A DNA stretch of 64,000 nt from assembly GCA_029213195.1 (NCBI GenBank), contig JARGNI010000018.1:42636-106635 (forward strand), written 5' to 3'. Positions 17,826 to 27,949 of this stretch are shown one piece after another. Each line of letters opens with the position of its first letter. Position 1 is the first letter of the stretch. Below the pieces are notes generated by a model that was given only the letters and a program-made list of their open reading frames with translations, did no database searches and was not told where the DNA came from. Both the position numbers and the translations under genes were made by a program. Source of the stretch: Verrucomicrobiales bacterium (GTDB taxonomy: Bacteria; Verrucomicrobiota; Verrucomicrobiia; Verrucomicrobiales; DEV007).

Positions 17826-19067
17826 ATGAAACGTGTTTTTCTTTTCGCCCCTCTCCTCTTTCTCGCTCCCCTCCAGGCCGATGATTGGCCTCAATGGCGA
17901 GGTCCTGACGGTCTCAGCATTGCTGAAGCGGCCGACTACCCTACCGACCTCGATCCGGAGAAAGCCGAGTGGAAAGTCCAGCTCCCCGGAGTCGGCAGCA
18001 GCACGCCCATCGTCTGGGGCGACAAGATTTTCGTGACCAGCGGTATCGAGGGACAGGATGGAATCACCGCCTTCGACTGGAATGGCAAGAAACTCTGGCA
18101 ACAGACCCTGGGCAAGGAGCGAGCCGGAAAACACAAGAACGGGAGCGGCTCGAACCCCTCGCCCATCACCGATGGGAAACAGCTCGTCGCCTACTACAAG
18201 AGCGGAACCGTCGCCTCCCTCACCCTGGACGGAGAACTCAACTGGAAGGTCAATCTCCAGGAAAAATACGGAGAAGACACTCTCTGGTGGGATCTTGGAA
18301 CCTCCCCGGTTTTTGCCGGTGGAAACATCGTCATCGCGGTGATGCAGGAAGGCGACTCCTACGTCGTGGCACTCGATCCCGAGGATGGAAGCGAAGTCTG
18401 GAAGACCGATCGTACCTTTCCCGTTCAGAAAGAAACCGGTCAGTCCTACACGACCCCCTATGTCACCGAAATCGATGGGCAGGAAACGATCGTCATCTGG
18501 GGTGCTGACCGTCTAACCGGACACGACCCGAAGAATGGCAAAACCCTCTGGACCTGCGGAGGCTTCAATCCGGAAGACAAGGCGATGTGGCGAGTCATCG
18601 CCTCTCCGGGATTCACCGGGGATATTGCGGTCGTGCCTTACGGACGGACCAAGTTTTCCGCCGGAGTCCGCATGGGTGGCAGCGGTGACATCACGGATTC
18701 GGCTCGCCTCTGGGAGCGGGATGACATCGGCGCGGACTGCCCAACTCCCGTGGGACGCAACGGGATGATATTTCTCCTCAACGACCGCGGTAAGATCCAC
18801 TGTCTCAGCGCAGAATCGGGAGAAGATCTCTGGGTCGACGCCATTCCTCGCGCTGCCGCCAAGTACTACTCCTCCCCCATTCTCGCTGGAGATCTTCTCT
18901 ACTGCGCTCGGGAAGATGGCATGCTGACCGTCGTTCGGGTCAGCGCAAAAGGCATGAAAGTGGTTTCCCAGAATGAAATGGGAGAACGCCTCGCCGCAGC
19001 GCCGGTACCCGTGAACGAAAAACTGCTCGTGCGTGGAGTCGAGCACCTCTACTGCTTCGCGAAATAG
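17826..19067 (+). CDS. exported PQQ-type beta-propeller protein
   Basis: A 413-residue protein with a signal peptide (MKRVFLFAPLLFLAPLQA) directly followed by DDWPQWRGPDG, the typical mature start of the PVC PQQ-like (outer membrane assembly BamB-like) propellers. Repeated blade strands are visible: GITAFDWNGKKLW, VVALDPEDGSEVWK, GHDPKNGKTLW, IHCLSAESGEDLW. No PQQ-ligand residues of true quinoprotein dehydrogenases can be assigned, so an enzymatic role is doubtful and a structural or binding role is more likely. It is monocistronic, with a terminator downstream at 19106-19148. Confidence 0.85.
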   Translation: MKRVFLFAPLLFLAPLQADDWPQWRGPDGLSIAEAADYPTDLDPEKAEWKVQLPGVGSSTPIVWGDKIFVTSGIEGQDGITAFDWNGKKLWQQTLGKERAGKHKNGSGSNPSPITDGKQLVAYYKSGTVASLTLDGELNWKVNLQEKYGEDTLWWDLGTSPVFAGGNIVIAVMQEGDSYVVALDPEDGSEVWKTDRTFPVQKETGQSYTTPYVTEIDGQETIVIWGADRLTGHDPKNGKTLWTCGGFNPEDKAMWRVIASPGFTGDIAVVPYGRTKFSAGVRMGGSGDITDSARLWERDDIGADCPTPVGRNGMIFLLNDRGKIHCLSAESGEDLWVDAIPRAAAKYYSSPILAGDLLYCAREDGMLTVVRVSAKGMKVVSQNEMGERLAAAPVPVNEKLLVRGVEHLYCFAK

Positions 19068-19105
19068 CTCGCGAAACCCATTCTCGGGGAGGCCGACTCC
19101 CCTGC

Positions 19106-19148
19106 GAAAACTGGCCCTCGAATTCGAGCGGCCAGTTTTCTCGTTTTT
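19106..19148. terminator. intrinsic terminator, possibly bidirectional
   Basis: GAAAACTGGCC at 19106-19116 pairs perfectly with GGCCAGTTTTC at 19130-19140. The loop itself contains the palindrome CTCGAATTCGAG. TCGTTTTT follows on the plus strand. It ends the PQQ-propeller gene. Confidence 0.8.
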
Positions 19149-19217
19149 GCAGTGCAGGCCAAGATGGAATTCGGTATACCTGAAAGCTTCGGTTGTGTCT
19201 TCTCACCTTCTCCACTC

Positions 19218-20852
19218 ATGAAAAATCGCGCAGTTCTTTCCGCCCCCTTGCTCTTTGTCTTGCTCGTTTCCTTACTGCTCCCAGTATCGGCTCAAAATGA
19301 CAATCGAAAGGACTTCATCGAAGGCCTTTTCCGCTCCATCATCGAATCGCGGACTCAACCAAACAATCCACCGGGACTTACGGTTCCTGGCCAGACTTTT
19401 CCAAGCCAGCCTCTCCCACCGGGAGGACAGTTCACCCCCGTCCCCCCGAACCAGACCAATCAGCAGGTCGCTCGATACCGCACCCTCATTGGAAATTATT
19501 CCCAGCAGGCCAACGCCCTCGCGAACAATCTCCATCAGGCTTCAACCAAGACCCCCAACCTGCGGGCCTACTTGTCCGACATCTTTACGATTCGCTCCCA
19601 AGCTCTCCAGATGCAGCAAACCAGTGACTCGGTGACCTACCTCTCGATGGTCGAGCCTCAGTTTCGAACCCTCGATACCGCTTGGAGAGATCTCTTGTTT
19701 CGTCTCCAGCATGAGCCAGCCCTGGATGTGGCCAGCACCCAGAGTGTCCAGGCGCTCGATCAATATGGCTCGCAACTCTGCGAACTGTTTGGGGTCCAGG
19801 CCGACTTCGACCGAACTCGGGCCGTGTTTATTGCGGGACAGGCAACGGCTTACACTTCTGCACTGGTGGATCTCCTCCAGGAGCAGATGCAGGGGCAACC
19901 AGCAACGATTGGCATCCTTCAAGAGGGGCGGCAGTTGGTCGGACTCGCGAATCAGTTCGGTCTCAGCGTTGCCGACATGACGCTCCCTCAAGCAGAAGAG
20001 TCTTTTCAACAGTGGGGAAATGCCTGGGCCGTGTTCGAAGCCAAGTTGCGAACCATTCAAAATCCTTCGCTTGCCCATGCCATGAGCCGAGTAGGCACCT
20101 GCAAGAGCGAACTCTACGACCTCATGCGGATCCAGAGACCCATGGACTACAGCTACCTGCAGCAACTCTCCGCACAAATGCAGATTTCCATACAAACGCT
20201 CTTCAACCAGCTCTCGCTGCATTCGCTGGGCGGGCTTTCTCCCAATCAAGTCCAGAACCTCATCGCGGCTCAACAATCGGTGTCCAGTCAGATGCAGATT
20301 TTTCAGTCTTCCCTCCAGAGAAACCCGGGGCAGCAGCGAATCGTGAACAACTTTGTGAACCTCTACAGCTCATGGAAAAATGTGGACCGCTATCTGGGAA
20401 CCCTGCACGGCCAAGCCGCCAATTCCCGCGCCACGGTCCAGGCCCAGATGAGACAGATCAGAGATTTTCTCCAAGTTCCTGACACGCTGGATCTGAACCT
20501 GACCATGACTCACGCCGCCGCCCTGGAGGGGCTTGCCAGCAATCTCTACATGGTCCTCGCCCAGAGGGCTCAATTCATCCCGAACCGGGGCTACCGCAAC
20601 CAGCTCTTCACGCAGACCCAGCAATTCCTGCAAAATACGAAGATCTTTCATGCGCAAGTCGCCAACGGATCGAATCAGGCAGCGCTCGAGCAAACATGTG
20701 GCACCCTCATCGATTCCTGGCAGAGCTGCTCTCAGTTGATTCAGGGCCTTCCTTCTCGCGGGGTGCAACCCCAGATCTACCAGTCCATCGACCGAGTTCG
20801 CGCTCAGATCGATCCGGCCATAGCAGAAATCGCCGTCGTTCTCAGTCCCTGA
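19218..20852 (+). CDS. exported Gln-rich helical protein of unknown function
   Basis: I do not recognise a family. The protein has 544 residues and a signal peptide (NRAVLSAPLLFVLLVSLLLPVSAQ). A Pro/Gln-rich linker (about residues 45-75, NNPPGLTVPGQTFPSQPLPP) precedes a long, mostly helical region rich in Gln and Asn. It has repeated LHQAS/LxxQM-type heptad-like patterns and almost no Cys. It looks like a periplasmic alpha-helical bundle or coiled coil, perhaps envelope-structural. The ATG at 19218 begins the signal peptide; the earlier in-frame ATG at 19152 does not. It is convergent with the peroxiredoxin gene. Confidence 0.75.
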   Translation: MKNRAVLSAPLLFVLLVSLLLPVSAQNDNRKDFIEGLFRSIIESRTQPNNPPGLTVPGQTFPSQPLPPGGQFTPVPPNQTNQQVARYRTLIGNYSQQANALANNLHQASTKTPNLRAYLSDIFTIRSQALQMQQTSDSVTYLSMVEPQFRTLDTAWRDLLFRLQHEPALDVASTQSVQALDQYGSQLCELFGVQADFDRTRAVFIAGQATAYTSALVDLLQEQMQGQPATIGILQEGRQLVGLANQFGLSVADMTLPQAEESFQQWGNAWAVFEAKLRTIQNPSLAHAMSRVGTCKSELYDLMRIQRPMDYSYLQQLSAQMQISIQTLFNQLSLHSLGGLSPNQVQNLIAAQQSVSSQMQIFQSSLQRNPGQQRIVNNFVNLYSSWKNVDRYLGTLHGQAANSRATVQAQMRQIRDFLQVPDTLDLNLTMTHAAALEGLASNLYMVLAQRAQFIPNRGYRNQLFTQTQQFLQNTKIFHAQVANGSNQAALEQTCGTLIDSWQSCSQLIQGLPSRGVQPQIYQSIDRVRAQIDPAIAEIAVVLSP

Positions 20853-20876
20853 TCGAATAACACACGATACGAAAAA

Positions 20877-20907
20877 GGGCTTTCTCCCGATACTCGAGAG
20901 AAAGCCC
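20877..20907 (-). terminator. intrinsic terminator of the peroxiredoxin gene
   Basis: GGGCTTTCTC at 20877-20886 pairs perfectly (10 bp) with GAGAAAGCCC at 20898-20907. Read on the minus strand the hairpin is followed by TTTTTCG, so it terminates the minus-strand gene ending at 20945; it also lies just past the opposing gene's stop. Confidence 0.85.
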
Positions 20908-20944
20908 CTGGGATGGAAAATAAATCCGTCTTCCTCGTACTTTT

Positions 20945-21478
20945 CTACTTCTTGTCGACGCCAAGTTCCTCAAGCTTGGCCGCAACGTCGGAACCATGGT
21001 TCCGAGCTTTGACGGCTTTGTCGATATAGAGAATCTTGCCGTCTTTCCCGATGTAGAAAGTGTGCCGCGCCGGCATCCCTTTCTTGTTCTTCACGAGACC
21101 ATAGGCCATCGCAGCTTCTCGATCGGGGTCACTGAGGATCGGAAAATCGAGTTCCAACGACTCCGCAAATTCTTTGTTGGTCTTTTCCTCGTCGCAGCTT
21201 GCTGCAAAGTAGGCGACGTCGAACTTCTGGATCTCTTTGCCACTCTCACGGAGCGACTTGCACTGGGCCGTTCATCCCCCCGTGAAGGCCTTGGGATACC
21301 AAGCCACGACCATGGCCTGCTTTCCCTTGAATTCGGAAACCCGGTACATTTTCCCATCACTTCCCTGCAAGGAGAAATCAGGCGCATCATCACCCGCGGC
21401 CAAGTCTGCTTTCGTTGTCATCGTGGTAGCAAACACGAAGAACGCGGCTCCGGCCAGGATTGGTATCATTTTCATCAT
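20945..21478 (-). CDS. exported peroxiredoxin, predicted selenoprotein (Sec69 at in-frame UGA)
   Basis: The frame is open for 178 codons from ATG 21478 to the stop at 20945, except for one UGA at 21274-21272. Before it the protein reads signal peptide, DLAAGDDAPDFSLQG, then WYPKAFTGG; after it TAQCKSLRES and DFPILSDPDREAAMAYG. The family motif is PxxxTxxC, so UGA replaces exactly the peroxidatic cysteine; Cys73 may be the resolving residue, as in Bcp-type enzymes. A SECIS-like hairpin follows (21239-21257). No other stop or frame disturbance exists. It would reduce peroxides in the periplasm. The alternative, an inactivating nonsense mutation, is less likely given the position and the hairpin. 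Confidence 0.85.
21239..21257 (-). promoter_or_regulatory. SECIS-like hairpin of the peroxiredoxin mRNA
   Basis: On the mRNA, GUCGCUC and GAGUGGC form 7 pairs (two are G-U) around a CGUGA loop. Counting the U of UGA as 1, the stem begins at 18 and the loop G-U is at 26-27. Bacterial SECIS elements place a short stem-loop about 16-37 nt after the UGA, with a G in the first two loop positions. Confidence 0.65.
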
Positions 21479-21677
21479 CGTAGAAATCAGATTTTCGGAG
21501 CGGAGTGTCCGTCTCCATTCTTTCCACCTACAAGATATTCAATGCTTCTGGCCCTGTCGACAGACGACCTCGACGTGATCATGACGATTCCACCCTGCGG
21601 TTTGATTCGACGCGCATCCTTTGGAAATACGGAAATGCGGGCTTGGCGCTGCCCCTGATTCTCCAGATTCTCCTCCC

Positions 21678-22799
21678 ATGACTTTGCCTCGTATGCTCCT
21701 TGCCGGTCTCTTCACCACTTTGCTCATTTCTCAAGGATGGTCCGAAGAGAAAAAGAAGCGGAAACCTCGACCTGCCCCAGTCGTTTCCCCACTCATCAAA
21801 GGAGCGGAGGTGACATTCCAGATCAAGGCGCCACGAGCCGAGGAGGTTCTCCTTACCGGAGAAATGATCGATCGTCGCATTCCTCTCAAGAAGAACGAAA
21901 ACGGCATCTGGAGTCTCACCATCGATACGATCGAGTCAGGTCTCTACGGATACAGCTTCGTAGTGGACGGGTTGCAAATCCTGGATCCGGGAAATCCGCA
22001 GTCCAAACCGATGCGCTCGCCCAAGACGAGCATCCTGCACCTGCCGGGAGATCATCCCTACGATTTCAAGGATGTGCCCCATGGCACAGTCCATACCCAC
22101 ACCTATTTTTCCGAGCCTATCCAGCGCCAACGAAGCCTTCGGGTCTACACCCCTCCCGGATACGAGACCTCCGACGACCGCTATCCTCTTCTCGTCCTTC
22201 AGCACGGACACAGCGACAGCTATGCTACATGGACCACCTATGGGAAAGCCCACTGGATTCTCGACAACCTCATTGCCGAGAAGAAAGCCGTGCCCATGAT
22301 CGTCGTGATGCTTGACGGTCATCCCATCCCGGAATCCTACGGAAAAGGTCGCTCACCGGAAAACACGGAAGAGCTGCGGAAAGACCTTCTCGATGCCGCC
22401 CTTCCCCTTTTGGAGAAATCCTATCGCCTCCTCCCCGGCCGGGATCATCGTGCGATCGCGGGACTCTCCATGGGAGGGCTGCACGCTCTCACGATCGGAA
22501 CCCAGGAACGGGACACTTTCTCTGCAATCGGTTCTTTTAGCGGCGCCATCCCCGAGCAGTCCGTTTTCGGGTCTGTTCTCTCGAAGCCGGAAACCTTCAA
22601 CAAAGAGATGCGACTCCTCTGGATCGCCTGTGGCAAAGACGACTTTCTCCTCGGGGAAAACGAGAAGTTGAATGCCCTCCTCGAATCCAAGGGAATCCAA
22701 CACGACTGGGTGCTCACCGAAGGAGGGCACAGCTGGCCTGTCTGGCGAGACTACCTGACCCAATTTGCCCCCTTGCTCTTTCAGAACGGCGACCTTTGA
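21678..22799 (+). CDS. exported esterase with N-terminal CBM48-like domain (enterochelin-esterase type)
   Basis: A 373-residue protein with a signal peptide (MLLAGLFTTLLISQGWS). Residues about 40-125 form an early-set domain like CBM48 (VTFQIKAPRAEEVLLTGE, WSLTIDTIESGLYGYSFVVDG). The esterase D-type alpha/beta hydrolase follows: LLVLQHGHSD, nucleophile Ser in AGLSMGGLHAL, acid probably in CGKDDFLL, base His in TEGGHSWPVW. Such proteins hydrolyse feruloyl or acetyl esters on plant or algal polysaccharides; the enterochelin annotation is by homology only. It is divergent from the peroxiredoxin gene, with a 199-bp gap between them. Confidence 0.85.
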   Translation: MTLPRMLLAGLFTTLLISQGWSEEKKKRKPRPAPVVSPLIKGAEVTFQIKAPRAEEVLLTGEMIDRRIPLKKNENGIWSLTIDTIESGLYGYSFVVDGLQILDPGNPQSKPMRSPKTSILHLPGDHPYDFKDVPHGTVHTHTYFSEPIQRQRSLRVYTPPGYETSDDRYPLLVLQHGHSDSYATWTTYGKAHWILDNLIAEKKAVPMIVVMLDGHPIPESYGKGRSPENTEELRKDLLDAALPLLEKSYRLLPGRDHRAIAGLSMGGLHALTIGTQERDTFSAIGSFSGAIPEQSVFGSVLSKPETFNKEMRLLWIACGKDDFLLGENEKLNALLESKGIQHDWVLTEGGHSWPVWRDYLTQFAPLLFQNGDL

Positions 22800-22958
22800 A
22801 CATTTCCCCTCGCGAAAGGGTCGAAAACTTCGATTTCCTGAAACAAATCGAGCTGCCGTGATATTCTCAAAGGGAGGTGGTTGCCTCTTGTTTCCTTCTT
22901 TGTCATCTGATAGGAACGAACTGAAGCTTGCAGGGGAAAACACCCCGCTCTCGACTCC

Positions 22959-24989
22959 ATGTCCGCCGTAATCGACACTCTCAAAGCGACTCTTCAGGCT
23001 GCCCCAGACAGTTGGCAATGCCGCCTCGCGCTGGTCGAAGCCCTTGTCGCGGAAGATCGGGTCGAGGAGGCGAGTTCTCTGCTGCATGGCATCTCCGAGC
23101 TCCCCGTCGATCTCGATGAAAGAGCCCAGGCCGCTCGAGCCTACGGGTGGATCGATCCGGCAAGCGGAATCGAGGTGCTCGATGGCATTATTTCGGAGAT
23201 GCCGTCCTTTGCTCCGGCCCACTACGAGAAAGCCGTGATTTTCGCACGAAGCCAGGACCTGGAGAAAGCCAAGCAGCATTACTACACCTCGGCGACTCTC
23301 GATCCCGATCTCGCCAATGCAGACCTCGAAGCGCAGTTGGGCCTCGAAGAAACGCTAGTTCGGGAAACGGCCCCGCCACCTCAACCTCCGATCGAGGAGG
23401 CACCGGCAGAAGCCGAGGCGCACCCCACGGAAGCGTCTCCCCCTGAAACGGCCCCGCCAGAAACTCCCTTGATAGAAACGGAGGAGCCCCACACACCGCC
23501 ACCGCCGCCAGCCTCAGTTCCCGCCGCAGCCGGGGAAGGATATATTCCGACTCCGCAGGAGATCCATGAGGTCCCCGTGATCACCTTACGCGAGGCGCTC
23601 GGGCTTCCTCCCATCCGCCCCCTCGTCAACCCCGAGGAAATCCCGGAACGACCGCCCCTCGCCTATGAGGAAGCCCCCGTTTATCATCAGCCGGCCCACA
23701 CGCCGGAAGAAGAGTTTCGGCAAAACCTGAGCAACGTGGAACTGCGTCCCGAAAAACTGCCCGAGCCGGTGGTCTACGACTACCAGGCTCCGGACGATTC
23801 GATTTTCGAGCCCAGCGTCGGCGACGAAGACATCTATGTCGGAGCGATCTACGATGAAAGCGGGGCCAAGATCGATGACCTTTTCGAAAACCTCAACAAG
23901 CGCCAGAAGGAGCAGTCGGAACAGATCGCAGCGGCAGAAAAACGGGACAAGGCCAACGCTTTCGTCGTCGCCTCGATCGCGATGACCGCCATCTGCGCCC
24001 TTCTCGTGATGGTTGTCTCCGCGGTGCCGCGACCGGCTCCTCCGCAGATTATCGCAACCACTCCCGTTGCTTCCCAGGAAGATTCCCTCGACAATCAGCA
24101 GCTGAACAAACCGGAAATGCAGAAGCAGCCGATGCCCTCCTCGGCTTCGTCGATGTCCATGGATGTCATGGAGGTCGCTGCGGTTTCCGACCTTTCCATG
24201 CCTGCCTTCGATTCCCCTACCCTGAGTACTGGCATGGCCACCATGGGAAATGACTTCGGCATGAGCATGAGCTTCGGTGACACCGGAGGCGGCGGCGCCA
24301 TGTTCTTCGGAGGGCGTTCGTCGGGACAGCGATTTCTCTTCGTCCTCGATCACTCCATGTCGATGCAGCCCCACCAGGTGGAGCTTCGCAACAATGAACT
24401 GGAAAAAACCCTCAAGGGCCTGCGCGGAGTTCGCTACCACGTGATGCTCTTTGCCGGAGGGGTCTACTACGTGGACAAGGGATGGCAGGCCGCCAAAAAG
24501 CAACCCACCAAGTACCCCACCGTCTTCGAGAGTCCCGATGGAACTTACAGCTTCAAAGATAATGGGCTTTTCGATTTCAAACTCCAGGGAGACCCCAAAG
24601 ATTTCCCCTCCCCTCGCTGGCTCACTGCGACCCCTTCCAACATCCGCCGTTCGATCGAAGAGGTGAAGAAAGCGAAGAAATTCGGTGGCACGGATTGGGA
24701 TACCGCGCTTCAGATTGCGCATCTCATGGATCCTCCACCCGATGTCATCTTTTTCATGACGGACGGAATCGATCGCCAGATCGACACTTCGCAAATCGTT
24801 CGCAACAGCCGCGGCAACGGGAAACCGAAGATCAACTGCGTCGCGATGCAGACTGCTGCCGCCCAGGAACAGTTCTCCGAAATCGCCCGGCGCACCAATG
24901 GGGCCTACACTATCGTCGACAAGGACGGGGAACCAATTGATGGGTTCAAGTTCATGAAAAACCCCAAGGACTTCAAAGGTCGTCTTTGA
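22959..24989 (+). CDS. TPR-like / transmembrane / von Willebrand A-domain protein with intact MIDAS
   Basis: A 676-residue protein without a signal peptide. Residues 1-130 are helical, TPR-like repeats (DSWQCRLALVEALVAEDR). A Pro/Glu-rich disordered linker runs to about 320. One membrane helix lies at about 332-352 (VVASIAMTAICALLVMVV). A VWA domain follows from about 455: RFLFVLDHSMSM carries the DxSxS metal site, with TDWDTAL and FFMTDGID further on. The domain would face the periplasm. A paralog with the same layout but degenerate metal site is at 42613-44559. Partners are unknown; VWA domains usually bind proteins. Confidence 0.82.
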   Translation: MSAVIDTLKATLQAAPDSWQCRLALVEALVAEDRVEEASSLLHGISELPVDLDERAQAARAYGWIDPASGIEVLDGIISEMPSFAPAHYEKAVIFARSQDLEKAKQHYYTSATLDPDLANADLEAQLGLEETLVRETAPPPQPPIEEAPAEAEAHPTEASPPETAPPETPLIETEEPHTPPPPPASVPAAAGEGYIPTPQEIHEVPVITLREALGLPPIRPLVNPEEIPERPPLAYEEAPVYHQPAHTPEEEFRQNLSNVELRPEKLPEPVVYDYQAPDDSIFEPSVGDEDIYVGAIYDESGAKIDDLFENLNKRQKEQSEQIAAAEKRDKANAFVVASIAMTAICALLVMVVSAVPRPAPPQIIATTPVASQEDSLDNQQLNKPEMQKQPMPSSASSMSMDVMEVAAVSDLSMPAFDSPTLSTGMATMGNDFGMSMSFGDTGGGGAMFFGGRSSGQRFLFVLDHSMSMQPHQVELRNNELEKTLKGLRGVRYHVMLFAGGVYYVDKGWQAAKKQPTKYPTVFESPDGTYSFKDNGLFDFKLQGDPKDFPSPRWLTATPSNIRRSIEEVKKAKKFGGTDWDTALQIAHLMDPPPDVIFFMTDGIDRQIDTSQIVRNSRGNGKPKINCVAMQTAAAQEQFSEIARRTNGAYTIVDKDGEPIDGFKFMKNPKDFKGRL

Positions 24990-25011
24990 TCCACGTCGGC
25001 CCGCGCTCCCC

Positions 25012-26217
25012 ATGCCTTTGCCGAAACGAAACTTTCTGAAACAGGTCACCGCCCTCGGCGCGGGCTCGCTGATCCTGCCCTCCGGTACCAGGGCTCAGGA
25101 CGACTCCACTTACCGGGTCGCCATCATTGGGCATACCGGTCGCGGTGATTACGGTCACGGTCTCGATACGCTCTGGAAAGCGAACCCTCGCACGACGATC
25201 ACGGCGGTTGCCGATCCTGTGGAAGAAGGCAGGGAGAAGGCACGCAAACGTCTGCAGCTGGAATCCTCATTCGCCTTCGAGAGCTATCGGGAGATGCTCT
25301 CCGAAGTTTCTCCGGACATCGTTGCCGTGGCCCCCCGGCATGTCGATCAACACGCTACCATGGCCGTCGCAGCCGCAGAAGCAGGCGCCCGTGGGATCTA
25401 CATTGAGAAACCGTTCGTCACCGATCTGGTCGAAGCCGATCAGGTCATCGCCGCCTGTCGTCAGACAGGGACGAAGCTCGCCATTGCTCACCGCAACCGG
25501 TATCACCCCGTTCTCCCAGTCCTGAAGGAATTGATTGCCGACGGGAAAATCGGGACTGTGCTTGAAGTTCGCTGTCGCGGAAAAGAGGATCGCCGAGGAG
25601 GCTGTCTCGATCTCTGGGTCCTTGGTTCCCACATCCTCAACCTCGCTCACTATTTCACCGCAGCCCCTGTCGCTTGTTCGGCGACCATTCTCAACGAGGG
25701 CAGACCCGTTTCCGATGAGGATGTCGTCGAAGGGAGTGAAGGCGTCGGGCCACTCGCCGGCAACGAAGTGCACGCGCGATTCGAGACTGCAGACGGGATC
25801 CCCATCTTCTTCGACTCCGTCCAGAATCGAGGAACCCGGGAAGCCGGTTTCGGTCTGCAGATTATCGGAACCGAGGGAGTCGTCGACCTGCGCGCGGATC
25901 GGGAGCCTCTCGCGCACATTCGACTCGGGAGTCCATTCCTACCTTCGAAAGATCCGGCGACCTGGCTCCCCGTCACCTCGGCAGGAATCGACAAGCCCGA
26001 ACCGATTCCGAATATCCGAGAGCTCGTCGGAGGGCATCAAGCCGCTGTGGATGACCTGATAACTGCCATTGAGAAGGATCGGGAGCCCCTCTGCAACCCT
26101 CACGAGGGACGAGTCGTCGTGGAGATGACCTTGGCCGTATTTGCTTCGCACCGAGCAGAAGGCAAGCGGATTCCGATTCCCCTTGTAGAGAAGACGCACG
26201 CGTTCGCGAGTTGGTAA
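25012..26217 (+). CDS. exported Gfo/Idh/MocA oxidoreductase
   Basis: A 401-residue protein starting with an export signal (KRNFLKQVTALGAGSLILPSGTRAQ). The Rossmann entry is YRVAIIGHTGRGDYGHGL rather than plain GxGxxG, with VADPVEEG and the family motif EKPF (GIYIEKPF) carrying the catalytic-site lysine. The C-terminal domain contains WVLGSHILNLAHYF with the usual histidine. It begins 22 bp after the VWA gene, so co-transcription is possible. These exported oxidoreductases oxidise or rearrange sugars using a bound NAD(P); the substrate is unknown. Confidence 0.85.
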   Translation: MPLPKRNFLKQVTALGAGSLILPSGTRAQDDSTYRVAIIGHTGRGDYGHGLDTLWKANPRTTITAVADPVEEGREKARKRLQLESSFAFESYREMLSEVSPDIVAVAPRHVDQHATMAVAAAEAGARGIYIEKPFVTDLVEADQVIAACRQTGTKLAIAHRNRYHPVLPVLKELIADGKIGTVLEVRCRGKEDRRGGCLDLWVLGSHILNLAHYFTAAPVACSATILNEGRPVSDEDVVEGSEGVGPLAGNEVHARFETADGIPIFFDSVQNRGTREAGFGLQIIGTEGVVDLRADREPLAHIRLGSPFLPSKDPATWLPVTSAGIDKPEPIPNIRELVGGHQAAVDDLITAIEKDREPLCNPHEGRVVVEMTLAVFASHRAEGKRIPIPLVEKTHAFASW

Positions 26218-26355
26218 CGCTCACGCCTGCCACGAGCAGATCTTCTCGCTCCCACCTTCTGGATCGAGACCAAGCATCTCGCGAAGTTGGCACCGTCCGT
26301 GAAGACGTCTCGAAATCGCTTTCTCCCCGCAAATCGTCTCGCTACGATCGGACCC

Positions 26356-27711
<1,356 letters not shown>

Positions 27712-27949
27712 AGGACCGGATCCGGCCCGGTGGACTCCCGCAAATCTGGAGAAAGATTGCGGTTGTCTCTCTCGTCATTTCCGTCGACGGTATCGCCCTG
27801 ATTTGCAGCCGTCCCCAGGGACGTGATCTTCGGAAGTCCCAAAAGCCTGCCCGCAATTCTCTTTCCCCGAGAAAAAGAGGGAAACAGATTTTTGTCCGAG
27901 TAACGCTTGCCCTCAACCGGGCTGCTTTCTTCCCTCTCTCAAAATCATT

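Noticed and set aside
20945..21478. Peroxiredoxin as a pseudogene with a nonsense codon, or as two short unrelated genes
   Set aside because: Frame, spacing and family similarity are continuous across the UGA, the codon sits at the catalytic Cys, a SECIS-like hairpin follows, and msrA shows the same pattern independently.
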